Shown here piece after piece: positions 35,145 to 46,183 of a stretch of DNA of 64,000 nucleotides. The notes under the pieces are model-generated. The model saw only the letters and a list, made by a program, of their open reading frames with translations. It ran no database searches and was not told the DNA's origin. This DNA is from Asterias rubens (Eukaryota > Echinodermata > Asteroidea > Forcipulatida > Asteriidae): positions 12,833,343 to 12,897,342 of the forward strand of contig NC_047063.1 in the NCBI RefSeq assembly GCF_902459465.1. The letters run 5' to 3'. Position 1 is the stretch's first letter. Every line of letters begins with the position of its first letter. Both the position numbers and the translations under genes were made by a program.

Positions 35145-35368
35145 TGACAGTGAATATATTGTGAATTATAAGGCTTTAACTTTAATCGTGGAGTAACATA
35201 GCAAAAGGACCTACTGTGACAACCACAGGATGTAAATAAAGTGTAAACACCACAGAATTGCATTGAATGAAACTTTGTTGAATTTGGCGGGGGAAACCTA
35301 TGTTATTATTCTTAAAACATTCACTAAATTTGGACTATAATAATGAATTTAGGGGTTGTTTTTCTCAG

Positions 35369-35536
35369 GTCAGAGACGGCAAACAACCAGAGAGAACATC
35401 TTTTTGTGCTGAAGACTCTCGAGAGTCTGTGACCAGTAGATGGCAGTTTTATCTATGGATGTGTGGTGTGGGTGTGTGTTATCTGTGGATCTGGAGTCCT
35501 CGCCGGAGTCCTCGCCGGAGTCATCGCCGGATTCAG
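35369..35536 (+). ncRNA. Exon candidate with GTCCTCGCCGGA repeats
   Basis: Acceptor TGTTTTTCTCAG and donor GTAAGG after GATTCAG. It carries a 12-base tandem repeat near the 3' end (GAGTCCTCGCCG, three units). A frame across it lacks recognised motifs. Confidence 0.4.
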
Positions 35537-35552
35537 GTAAGGAAAACTTGGC

Positions 35553-36040
35553 AAAATCCGACCTCCACTTTTAACTTTGTTTGGCAATTCATCTCTTTGA
35601 TAGATTTTGGAATTTAGTTATTTTTTTATTTTTTTAATTTCCCATGAGCAACTGTACTTAACCAACAATCTACTAATGTATTCAGAGACGCAATGTACTT
35701 ACACTTCGATTTTTGATGCAGTACAAAAGAAAAAGCCCAAATTGATGTGTTTAAACGTTGATTATTTAATTGAACTGATTGTTAACACTTCATTAGTATA
35801 AAACTGCTTGACCAATTAACCTTTCTAAAAAGTATTGAAAAACAAAGTTATACTATTAAATAGCGCTTTAGGGTAAAACAAAACAAAATTCATGTGTTTT
35901 CACATAATTTGTTTTTATTGAATTGAATTGTAATAATTTATCAGTTAAAAACTGCTTAAATTATTAGACATTTTCGAAAAAGTAACGAAAAACAAAGTTA
36001 CATTGTTAAAAGAGCGCTATAGTGGAGGTCGGAAAATGCA
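35553..36040. repeat. MITE with AAATCCGACCTCCAC ends
   Basis: Left GGCAAAATCCGACCTCCACT and right AGTGGAGGTCGGAAAATGC are inverted, 490 bp apart. Subterminal ACAAAGTTA and AGCGCTATAG/TAGCGCTTTA words repeat inside. Non-coding. Confidence 0.75.
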
Positions 36041-36402
36041 AGTTGACCTTAAGGTGTAAAAGTCTTCAAGAAGTGTGTGAAGTCAGCGAAGGGTAAGAGG
36101 AGATCTAACCCGCTCTCTTGCAGAGTCCAACCCCCGTTGAGCCCCCGCCCCAATGTTCGTCGATCTTGTTGATGTGTCCTTGCTAGTAGAGATTTCAAGG
36201 TGACCTCATCAGAGTTTCCTCGGGGTTTCTTAATTTGCATATTGGTCGAAGCCGATGATGCTTGTTAGTTAGGAGACCATAGTCTTTCTGGAAATTTCTG
36301 TTGGGTTGGTACTTCAAGTCTCATCAGTTGTTTTGTTTATTTAAAATTGTTGTGATTTTATATTAAAAATAGCGCAATGCTTTAAAAGGTCTATTTACGT
36401 CT

Positions 36403-36700
36403 TTAGAAGGGCAATAAAACAACCCTCCCAAAACCCACCAAATGTCTTGGAGGTTACCATGGAATGTCTTTAGAAGGGCAATTGCCCTGGGCAATAACCC
36501 CCCCCCCCCCCAACCCACCAAATGTCTTAGATTTAACCATGGAGTGTCTTTAGAAGGGCAATTGCCCTGGGCAATAACACAACCCTCCCAAAACCCACCA
36601 AGTGTCTTGTCTTAGAGGTAACCTCAAAGTGTCTTTAGAAGGGCTATAGCCCTGGGCAATAAACCCCCCCCCCAAAAAAAAAAAAAAGTCTTAGAGGTAA
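36403..36700 (+). repeat. Four-unit tandem repeat (64-85 bp) with GGGCAATTGCCC
   Basis: Units start at 36403, 36467, 36546 and 36630, each with GTCTTTAGAAGGGC, then CAACCCACCAAATGTCTTAG. Units 2 and 3 contain the palindrome GGGCAATTGCCC, unit 4 GGGCTATAGCCC. Poly-C/poly-A runs mark two units. Confidence 0.8.
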
Positions 36701-37186
36701 TTGTCAGTCCCATTAATGATTGATTAGTGTTTGATTTTGGAGTGGAAAATATAAAATTTAGACCACAGCTAAATTAATATTTACCATCTGAATATCAGCA
36801 TCACATCAATCATGACCATAAGAAAACATGTCTCGGACCCGTACCCATTTAAATAAAGGTTCAAGTGACAAATTAGGAGGGGGACCTGTTACAAATACAT
36901 ACAACAAGTTAAAGGTATTTTTCATAACTGCAAACTGCGACAAAAATAAGCGAAATGCGAAAAACTTCTCTAAGCTATTTATTTGTGAGCGCTGCGATAA
37001 AGACAAGGAAAGAAGAAAGAAGAAAAAGAAGAAGGAAAGAGAAAAAAGGCAGAAGAAGAAAAAAAGGAGCAGATCCTCCATGGGAAAAAGACATCACCAA
37101 TGTTTGGGTTTGTATGGGTGGTAACCCAGTATAAAGGCCTAGAGTATTGAAAAATGTGGCTTTTGAAAAATGCTCTCTTTCAGCAC

Positions 37187-38000
37187 GATCATTGGCTATG
37201 GGTAAAGTATAAAAGATATGACTGGTGTAAGTCTTAGTCTTGATTCTAAGATACTCAATCTTGAAGCAAGATTAAGAGCTACCCAGTCATCAGTAAAGCC
37301 ACAACTTGAGAAGACTCTCCCTTTGATGTCCCGATCATTGGCTATGGGTAAAGTACAAAAGATATGACTGGTGTAAGTCTTAGTCTTGATTCTAAGATAC
37401 ACAATCTTGAAGCAAGATTAAGAGCTACCCAGTCATCAGTAAAGCCACAACTTGAGAAGACTCTCCCTTTGATGTCCCTGATGAGTGACTGGATGTGACG
37501 TCGGGTAATTGCAGCAGAGGTTAAGTATCCGGGTCTAACAAGCGTTCTTTTCACAGCGACTAACAAGCGTTTCTTTCACAGCACTAACAAGCGTTTCTTT
37601 CACAGCGACTAACAAGCGTTTTTTCACATTGACCAGTCTAGGCCTAGAGTATTAAAAAAATGTGCATTTTGAAAAAATGTAGAGGACTAATGCTCTCTTT
37701 CAGCACGATCATTGGCTATTGGTAAAGTATAAAAGATATGACTGGTGTAAGTCTTAGTCTTGATTCTAAGATACTCAATCTTGAAGCAAGATTAAGAGCT
37801 ACCCAGTCATCAGTAAAGCCACAACTTGAGAAGACTCTCTCTTCGATGTCCCGATCATTGGCTATGGGTAAAGTACAAAAGATATGACTGGTGTAAGTCT
37901 TAGTCTTGATTCTAAGATACTCAATCTTGAAGCAAGATTAAGAGCTACCCAGTCATCAGTAAAGCCACAACTTGAGAAGACTCTCCCTTTGATGTCCCTG
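37187..38000 (+). repeat. Four ~147-bp tandem units in two higher-order blocks
   Basis: Units begin CGATCATTGGCTATGGGTAA at about 37187, 37332, 37708 and 37853, and end at CTCTCCCTTTGATGTCC. The two pairs are separated by GTTAAGTATCCGGGTCTAAC and a short piece of the 25-bp minisatellite (37540-37625), so a block of about 520 bp was itself duplicated. Units 1 and 3 are preceded by an acceptor-like CTCTCTTTCAG. Confidence 0.85.
37540..37625 (+). repeat. 25-bp minisatellite, short block (about 4 units)
   Basis: Units of ACTAACAAGCGTTTCTTTCA CAGCG between the two higher-order blocks. Confidence 0.85.
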
Positions 38001-38054
38001 GAGTGACTGGATGTGAGGTCAGGTGTTTGCAGCAGAGGTTAAGTATCCGGGTCT

Positions 38055-39145
38055 AACAAGCGTTTCTTTCACAGCGAGTAACAAGCGTTTCTTTCACAGC
38101 GACTAACACACGTTTCTTTCACAGCGACTAACACACGTTTCTTTCACAGCGACTAACAAGCGTTTCTTTCACAGCGACTAACACACGTTTCTTTCACAGC
38201 GACTAACACACGTTTCTTTCACAGCGACTAACACACGTTTCTTTCACAGCGACTAACACACGTTTCTTTCACAGCGACTAACACACTTTTGTTTCACAGC
38301 GACTAACACACGTTTCTTTCACAGCGACTAACACACGTTTCTTTCGCAGCCACTAACGCACGTTTCTTTCACAGCGACTAACGAGCGTTTCTTTCACAGC
38401 GACTAACGAGCGTTTCTTTCACAGCGACTAACACGCGTTTCTTTCGCAGCGACTAACGGGCATTTCTTTCGCAGCGACTAACGGGCATTTCTTTTGCAGG
38501 GATTTACAGGCATTTCTTTTGCAGGGATTTACGGGCATTTCTTTTGCAGGGATTTACGGGCATTTCTTTCGCAGGGATTTACGACGTTTCTTTTGCAGGG
38601 ATTTACGACGTTTCTTTTGCAGCGACTAATAAGCGTTTCTTTTGCAGCGACTAATAAGCGTTTCTTTCTCAGCGACTAACGAGTGCTTCTTTCGCAGCGA
38701 CTAACGAGTGCTTCTTTCGCAGCGACTAACGAGTGTTTCTTTCACAGCGACTACCGAGCGTTTCCTCCACAGCAACTAACGAGGGTTTCCTTCCGGCGAC
38801 TAACAAGCGTTTCTTTCACAGCGACTAACAAGCGGTTTTTGGACACAGCGACTACCAAGCGTTTTTTTCACAGCGACTAACAAGCATTTCTTTTTCACAG
38901 CGACTTACAACTATTTGTTTCACAGCGACTAACGATCGTTTCCTTCACAGCGACTAACTAGCGTTTCTTTCGCAGTAACTAACAAGGGTTTCTTTCAAAG
39001 CGACCATGCAGCGACTAACAAGCGTTTTTTTCACAGCGACTAACAAGCGTTTCTTTTTCACAGCGACTAACAAGCATTTCTTTCAGAGCGACGAACGAGC
39101 GTTTCTTTCAGAGCGACTAACGAGTGTTTTTTTTTTACAGCGACC
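38055..39145 (+). repeat. 25-bp minisatellite of 3'-splice-site-like units (about 43 units)
   Basis: Consensus CGACTAACAAGCGTTTCTTT CACAG. Each unit contains CTAAC (branch-point consensus yUnAy), a pyrimidine run and CACAG or CGCAG, the order and spacing of a minimal 3' splice site. Variant sub-blocks exist (AACACACG, AACGAGCG, GGGATTTACGGGC with TTTTGCAG), showing local amplification. The period stays at 25 bp almost throughout. Confidence 0.9.
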
Positions 39146-39755
39146 TTCTTTTCCACAGTCTCCGGTGGGCAAATGAGTGACAATGTTCGAACTCTCTTCA
39201 AAGTCTCGGAATGGCAGCCCGAGGTTAGCTGGATCAAAACATCAAAGGTTAAGTATCTGAGCTTAGGCGATGCATACCACCATCGACTGTGGTCGTGCAA
39301 AAGATTTGGTAATGTATCGGTTGATATGTAGGTTAAACTTTACTTGTGAAGAACTACTACCAAAAACTGGACCCTATAAATAGAAAAGCTACGACAAGAA
39401 TGTTGGAGAATCATGAACTAATCTAAACCTTAGTTTATTATTAATTTGGAAGGAAAGTGAAACATTCAACAAAACAAAGAAAACGACGAAGTTCAACTTC
39501 TCTTCAGAAGTAAAGGCAGTTGTAACCAGCAGTTTAAATAATAGTACCATTTGATATTCTACAACAGCAAGATGGAAAAACCGACCAACCACCGGGGTAG
39601 AACAACCTTAACAACCACTTAACTTGCTTTCACAAAATTGTCCTGGGATCAATCCAAACAAATTGACATCCTTCTGGAAATAGTGTTAGTCAGCTCTTAT
39701 TGCAGTTTATAACAAAGATATGTAAAATGCTAACTTCAACTATATGTTCCCTCAG

Positions 39756-39895
39756 TTGAGCAGTCTCCTTTGGAGTGGTTACTACAACCGGACCTGTTTG
39801 GATGAGCATCGTTGGAGGAAACGGGGGAGAGCCGTCTCTTGTGGAGCTGTGACTACAACCCAGACCCAAGTGCGAAGAGTCGAAACAGTCGGCAG
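39756..39895 (+). ncRNA. A-type exon 1
   Basis: Acceptor TGTTCCCTCAG and donor GTAAGT. Shared words: TTGAGCAGTCTC, CCTGTTTGGATGAGCATCG, AAGAGTCGAAACAGTC. Homologous to 41155-41302 and 42509-42618. Confidence 0.5.
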
Positions 39896-40420
39896 GTAAG
39901 TTTGAAAAACAAAAACCCTACAACTTTTCCTTGATTGAGAAGTTTCATTCAACACATTTTGAAAAGCAGTAAATGTTCCAGAATTTGCTTTTAAGACTTT
40001 AAATCGTTGATTTGAAAGAATACAAATCATCACAAAACAAACTGGTGGAAAACTTAATTACAAAACAACGTGTTGTGTAAGCATAATCGGAAGCCCAATT
40101 TATTACAGCTGCTTATATAACAAGAAGTAGCTAAGCACATCAGTATCATTCTTATTAGAATAAGGTTACATGCAAAACTGCCATGTCACATGTACAGTGT
40201 GTGACTGGTATCCCGCTCATTGCTGCTACACAGAAAAGTTGTTGACCAATATTTTCTGTTTTAGCAACTCCGCCAGATTAGGTCCTAATTGGAGCACGGA
40301 GGAAATTTTTCTTGAACATGAAGGCATTCAGACTAAACATTTTCTCAGAACAATTGACACGTTCATTAAAAGAGTTTATAAAAAATAATCTGTCATAAAA
40401 TATTTCATTTTCTGTCACAG

Positions 40421-40591
40421 ATTGAGAGGATGGCCTCTGGTGATAACCTACAACCAATCTTGAGGCTACTATCCATGCTTTTCGGACAGAATGGCAGAAA
40501 GGACTGTCAAGTTAGTGCTTTGAGTTGATTCGATGAAGTGATGTCCAGATGTTGAGGCTAAATGACACTGGAAAGTGTACCGCCAACTAAG
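40421..40591 (+). ncRNA. B-type exon 1
   Basis: Acceptor TCTGTCACAG and donor GTATGT. Starts ATTGAGAGGATGGCCTCTGG and continues CCAATCTTGAGGCTA. The ATG frame runs 32 codons to a stop and is not preserved in the other B copies. Confidence 0.5.
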
Positions 40592-41154
40592 GTATGTGCG
40601 ACGGCAAGCCCGATGAATCTCACCTACCAGTTCAATTGTTTCAAGTTAGTCGACTTGTTCAGGCTAACCAATGCTTTTTTGACTGCCTGTCACCAACTGA
40701 GGGAACTATGTCAAGTCTAGCATATTGATAACTATGTACAGAAACTTGCAACCAAAACTTAGATTTTTAATCTCTCAAACAAATCTATTATAAGGCAAAC
40801 AAGTGTCTAAGTAATAAAGTAGTCGTCAAAGTATGTTTTAGTTTCACTTGTGATTCTGCAACAACAAGCAGTATAAATGAGCAGCCAGCCCACAAGAAAA
40901 CAACAACTTAAGAACCAATGAAATTGCCTTCACAAAAACATTTTTTTAAGCCAAACAAATTGAAACTCGTAAAATAAAAGGAGTCAACTCTTCTTGCAAT
41001 TAATTATAATAATTAATAATAATAAAACCAGCTCTTATAAAGCGCAAATCCAAAAAAATGATCTTTGCGCTTTACACACAAACAAAAGCAAATAATATAA
41101 AAAATATAAAGATGTAAATGTAGATAAATTTGTGCAAACTAAATTTTCCCTCAG

Positions 41155-41302
41155 ATGAACAGTCTCTTGTGGAGTGTTGACAACCGAAGCCTGTTTGGAT
41201 GAGCATCACTGGAGGGTACAGGTAGTGAAGACAACAACTGAACATGATTGGATGAGCATCGACGGATAACGCAGGAGCAAAGAGTCAACAACGGAATGCT
41301 TG
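41155..41302 (+). ncRNA. A-type exon 2
   Basis: Acceptor TTTTCCCTCAG, donor GTAAGT after GGAATGCTTG. Contains CCTGTTTGGATGAGCATCAC and a second, internal GATTGGATGAGCATCGACGG. Confidence 0.5.
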
Positions 41303-41552
41303 GTAAGTTTAAACAAATCATTCTAAAACATTTCTATGAAGAGGAGGTTCATCCCACAACCAGCACAAAACGAGTGTATGTTTCAGAATTTCACTTTTAA
41401 CTCAAAGTTCTCGAAAGATTGCATCCTTTTCATCATTCTAGTTTGCAATTAAACACACCATACAACCAACTGATGGAAAACTTCATTAAAATTGAAGGTA
41501 AAGTTGTTTAGAAATGAAAACACACACAAAAAGAAAAACACTGACGTTGAGG

Positions 41553-41655
41553 TTGATTTCACAAAGAAAGTCCTGACTTCAGGCGAGTCCCAAGTTAGGA
41601 CAAGTAACTTGTCCGTTCTCGAGATAAGACTAGTCTTAACTCTTTGTGAAATCCA
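41553..41655. repeat. Short MITE with TTGATTTCACAAAGA ends
   Basis: GTTGATTTCACAAAGAAAGT at the left and CTTAACTCTTTGTGAAATCC at the right are inverted. Same family as 33540-33700. Confidence 0.75.
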
Positions 41656-41830
41656 CCCCTGGAATGCTGCATGTGTAAGTCCAACTACTTTAAGAACTCC
41701 TTGGAGCTGGAGGGGAACTTTTTTGCACATGGTAGCGTTCAGACTTTAAACCATTCATCAGAACACTTGATTATTGTATTAAATGAGTTTGTCCAAAATT
41801 AATCTTTTGATAATTGTTTGTTTTCTACAG

Positions 41831-41973
41831 ATTGAGAGGATGCCTTTTGGAGATGACACACACCCCAATCTTGAGGCTATAAATAATCAATGCTTTTTGG
41901 ACTGAGATCCTCCACCTGAAGGTCTGCGTCAAGTCTAGCCAGATGACTCTCATAGTTACAGGTTTTTATTGAG
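41831..41973 (+). ncRNA. B-type exon 2
   Basis: Acceptor TTTTCTACAG and donor GTGAGT. Starts ATTGAGAGGATGCCTTTTGG; a one-base insertion against B1 moves CCCAATCTTGAGGCTA into another frame. Confidence 0.5.
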
Positions 41974-42508
41974 GTGAGTTTAGATGTTGATGGTAAACCA
42001 ATGCCTTTTATATTTACTGTGTGTCACCACCTGAAGGACTATGTCAAGTCCGACATATCGATAACTTTGGAATGACAAACGCGATATGCAGCAAAACAAA
42101 GAGTATTTAGAATCCCTCAAACCAATCTCTTCAGTAGTAAAGACACTTGTAACCAGCAGTCAAAATGCTTAGTATCGTTTGATATTCTGCAACAACAAGC
42201 ATGAACACCAGCCAACCACTGTCTTACAATGACAAAACATTCTTATTTATTTATAATCCATCAAACAAATCTTTTAAGAAGTACAGATTTGTAACCTAAC
42301 AACCAAAGTACTAATTAGTATTGTTTGAGATTCTGCTACAATAAGCATAAAACAACCAACCACTGAAAAAAAACACCTTATGAATAGGTTTGCAAAGTTC
42401 AAACTAATTGAAATCCTCCCTGAAACAAAAGAGGTAGTTCTTCTTGCAATTTATCATAAAGATTTGTAAATACATGGATTAATTTGTGCCTACTATCCCA
42501 TCCCTCAG

Positions 42509-42618
42509 TTGAGCAATCTGAATGCTACAATTGAACCTGTTTGGATGAGCATCATTGGAGGATGGAGTGCGACTATAACTGGACCGGTTACAGGTGCAAA
42601 GAGACAACACACTGCTTG
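42509..42618 (+). ncRNA. A-type exon 3
   Basis: Acceptor CCCATCCCTCAG and donor GTAAGT after ACTGCTTG. Contains CCTGTTTGGATGAGCATCAT and AGGTGCAAAGAG. Confidence 0.5.
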
Positions 42619-43216
42619 GTAAGTACAGACAAGTTCATTCTAAACTTTTCTTTGAAGAGGAAAGCTCATCCCACAAACTTGGGATAGGAGTAAAAGGATT
42701 CAGAAGTTTGCAATTGTCGATTTGAAAGGACACATTCATTCCTTTCAATAAACAAAACACACAACCAACTGGTGGAAAACTTCATTCAAATAGAAGGTGA
42801 AGTTTTTCAGAAACTGATGTCAATCAAACCACAAGCAACGTTGTGTCATGTTGAGTGTGCATATTCATGGGTATTTGAAGAACTGATTGGAGCTTGATGG
42901 GTTGTTGGTTCATAATTAACACATTTGAAGGGTTTATATTGTAGATTAACAAGATTTTAAATCTTTCAAATCATTGCTATCCTTTTAGATTGCAATAACT
43001 CACCATTCAACCAGATGATGGAAAAATTCATTGAAACAGAAGCTTTTTTAGAAATGACAATAATTATAGACAATAAAATAGAACTGATTGGAGCTGGAGG
43101 GGAACTTTTTGCACAGGGTAGCATTCATACTTAACTGTTCCTCAAAACAACTGATAATTGTATTATAAAAGTAAATTAAAACTAAAACTCTTCTGAAAAT
43201 TGTTTATTTTCTACAG

Positions 43217-43770
43217 ATTGAGACGATGCCCTCTGAAGATGACATACACCCATCTTGAGGCTAATCAATGCTACTATCTGAGGGAGGACGACGTCAAGTC
43301 TAACCTTGTGATTCTCTGCTTAACTCTTAAAGTGACTTCAGGATGTTGAGCGTAACCAACGTCTCTTGGACTGTGTGCCACCAGCAGAAGGACTTCGTCA
43401 AGTTTAGCAAGATGAATCTCCGCTACAAGTTGGACTAACTTTGCTACACATGCGCGGTAACTAATGCTTTTTGGAAGGTCCCCATGGAAGGAAGACTGTC
43501 AAGTCTAGCCGTGATATACTGTTCAACTGTTAAATGTGAGTAAAGATGTTGAGCCTAACCAACGCTTTCTGGAGTGCGTGCCATCAGCTGAACGACGACG
43601 TCAAGTCTCTCCACTTCAAGTACAACTTGCAGTGTGATGTTGGCGCTACATTTGTAACTAATACTTTTTGGACGGTCGCCATAGAAGAAAGACTGTCACT
43701 GGAACAATCTGGACAATGATGGCGCCATTTATGAACTATAATGAAAAGGAGAGGACCATCTTAGTCTGTG
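43217..43770 (+). ncRNA. B-type exon 3, extended terminal exon candidate
   Basis: Acceptor TTTTCTACAG; starts ATTGAGACGATGCCCTCTGA. No clear donor was chosen, and the exon may run on to the AATAAA at 44310. It holds three relatives of a ~65-nt word: GATGTTGAGC(g/c)TAACCAACG, TGTGTGCCACCAGCAGAAGG, GTCAAGT(c/t)TAGC. Related words follow B1 (about 40660) and B2 (about 41995). Confidence 0.45.
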
Positions 43771-44309
43771 TCGAACTTACAGCCATAGCTATGTATTTGG
43801 CTGTTGCGATGGCTTCATGTGTTGCTGCAAGTACATGTTGTCATGGCGATCAAGCCACATCCACAGTCACTACCTTAGTAACGGCCTTAGATTAGTATTT
43901 ACTCAATTTGCTTTTCTTGACCCCATCAAACTCCAATCGTATTGTACGATGCAGCTCTGTATTCTGGCATCAGTTGATTTGATTAAAATTGGCATGCCCT
44001 GCCTCATGCCAAGCAGTGTTTGTTCATCGTGGAAAACAAAACTCATTAAATTCAAGTACAATACTCATTGGATTTTGATGGTCAGTGTAATAATATGTGC
44101 GCATTTATGAAGTGTGTTTTGGGGACAATATTTAAATGCTAGTTACCACTTTGCTCAGAAATGTTTGAAATCATGGCAAGAAAAGCTCAGAATTAGTCGT
44201 TTAATTGTGGAACAAGCTTATGTCAAATAACTTATTTTTATGCTGGTAGAAAACCTGACAATCTTATGACAAAATTGTGTTAATTTTCAACTATCTAAGT
44301 TTTTTAAGA

Positions 44310-44315
44310 AATAAA
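44310..44315 (+). terminator. Candidate polyadenylation signal
   Basis: AATAAA in the first copy of the 3.2-kb duplication, downstream of the last B exon. The duplicate carries the same hexamer near 47570. Confidence 0.3.
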
Positions 44316-46183
44316 TTCCATTTTGTAGGATTGAATCAAAGTTATTCTCTGCTAAAAATTATCATATTCAAAGAAGTGTGGGAAAAGTGTACTTGAGCGC
44401 AAAAAAGACAAATGCATGTTTTATTGAAATGCACGTATTAGTGAAATGCGCGTAGAACGGGGCCCAATTTTCATAGAGCTGCTTAAATAGAAAATATATA
44501 GCTTAGCATAACTTTGTTGGCCACTTTGTGTGCTTAAGCATGCAGCTCTATGAAATTTGGCCTCAACTCTGTTGCGATGTCAACACAAAACACAGCAATG
44601 ATCACATCACCAGGGCTCGGTTTCACAAAGAGCTTAAGATAATAAGTTGAGTCTGAGTTACTTGGCAACGTGTGCTGCCACAGTATACAAATCACCACGG
44701 TGATATTGACAACTTGTCTTTACGTGAATCTTAGTGTTTTTGTGAAACTGAACTCTGTACTCCTCACCCTCACCCTGCACTAACAAAGCACTTTAACTTT
44801 AACCTATAGCACTAATACCCTAACAAATATCACTCACAATTTAACATTTACCTATTAACACCTCACCCTCACAGCACCAACCACTATGCCGCTCGCGATT
44901 TGAATCAAATAGTAAAGCGTCATTTTATAAAAACATGCATTTTGTCTATGCGCACGCAAGTACAACTTTGTGGTTGGGCGGAAGATGAATAAATACTATC
45001 ATTTATTTGTAGGACTTATTCATCTTTAATTTACTTGAATATGATATAGCCTGTAAGTTTAGGCATATGTAAATAAGCAAAGAAGTTTGCATTCTTTGTA
45101 TTTATTTAGTTTTTTATTATTGCAAATTTGTTTATACAGTGTGATGTACAATGTACATGTCAAATATTTTTTTTTTTATGTGAGAAGCCACGGTGCGAAA
45201 TAAGACCAACAGTAACATGCAAACTATTGTGTATAGTGTTAATTATTGTAATTAGTATATTATGTGGTTTATTTTGGGGTTAAGTGGAGAAATACATGTA
45301 TCAAGCATGACCGATAATAAAACGATGATAAAGTGACATGGGAATAATTTGGTATAACAAAAAAATTGAAATAATTTCTGTTATAGTTTAATTGATTTTA
45401 AAGACATACATAATTATTACATTAGAGCCACAAGAGGTAAACACTTACAAAATCTAAATGTAAACCTAATTTAAAATTGTGTGTTTACTTTTTAATAAGA
45501 TTAGTGAAGTATGTCACCATGTGGCATGTGTGCATTAGTCATCACTAATGATACTGTTATTTATTAAATGAAAAGGTACCAGACTATATTTTTGTCTTTT
45601 AGTCTTGGCTTGGTTTAGTGCCTGTTATTTGGTAATGGCTATGGCTAGACTCAACATTTGTCACTGAAGCCAACAGCCACAGTCGTAGCATTAGCCGCTT
45701 GATTAAGACTCGGCCTCATTGATTGAATAGAAGACTAGAACCATGGCCGCTCCGTTTGGATAAAGATCAGGGCCCAATTTCATAAAGCATGTAAGCACAA
45801 AAACTTGCTAATAAGCACGTCAGCAAAGTATTGCTTGACAGAGATGGGTTACCGATCAAAATTTCATCGAGTTAACATTGTTGTGCCCCACTCGGATTTT
45901 GCTAAGCAAACAAATTGTCAAGCACTTCTGCTTAACAGCTTTATGAAATTGGGCCATGAACAAAGTTAGATGCAATAACAATGGCATATCTCAATGTGAT
46001 TTTAACTTGTTAAATGCAAGTAATGTTTGTTTTAAAGTTTTGCTGCATGATGGAGCAATTTCATCCGCAAACTTGCATAATAGTATCACCCCGACATGCT
46101 TGTGCAAACTGTATGCTATACATGCAGTTAGCAAAATGGTGATTTATGACTAGCTATAAATTACTGATACATTTTGTGAAATA

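Larger units (their letters stand above)
25705..44315 (+). ncRNA. Putative spliced long non-coding locus made of tandem exon cassettes
   Basis: On the plus strand, at least fourteen blocks are bounded by a pyrimidine tract plus AG on the left and a GT donor on the right, and they fall into two repeated families. C-type: 25705-25878, 27710-28149, 28915-29075, 29924-30064, 30721-31101, 31811-31971, 32482-32829. A/B-type: 39756-39895, 40421-40591, 41155-41302, 41831-41973, 42509-42618, from 43217. Two single candidates are 34271-34367 and 35369-35536. The equivalent reading frames of the B copies are shifted by one-base indels and stop early, arguing against a protein. A possible polyadenylation signal is at 44310. 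Whether this is one transcript, several, or purely genomic repetition cannot be settled from sequence. Confidence 0.5.

Noticed and set aside
36828-37124. Lysine-rich 98-codon frame
   Set aside because: Its basic stretch is a translation of a purine-rich AAG/GAA tract; low complexity, no domain.
38055-39145. CRISPR array
   Set aside because: The 25-bp units are head-to-tail without unique spacers, and the genome is eukaryotic.
43817-44110. 97- and 108-codon frames shared by the two copies of the 3.2-kb duplication (also 47076-47402)
   Set aside because: The copies differ by a one-base indel that changes the C-terminal half, and there is no recognisable domain.
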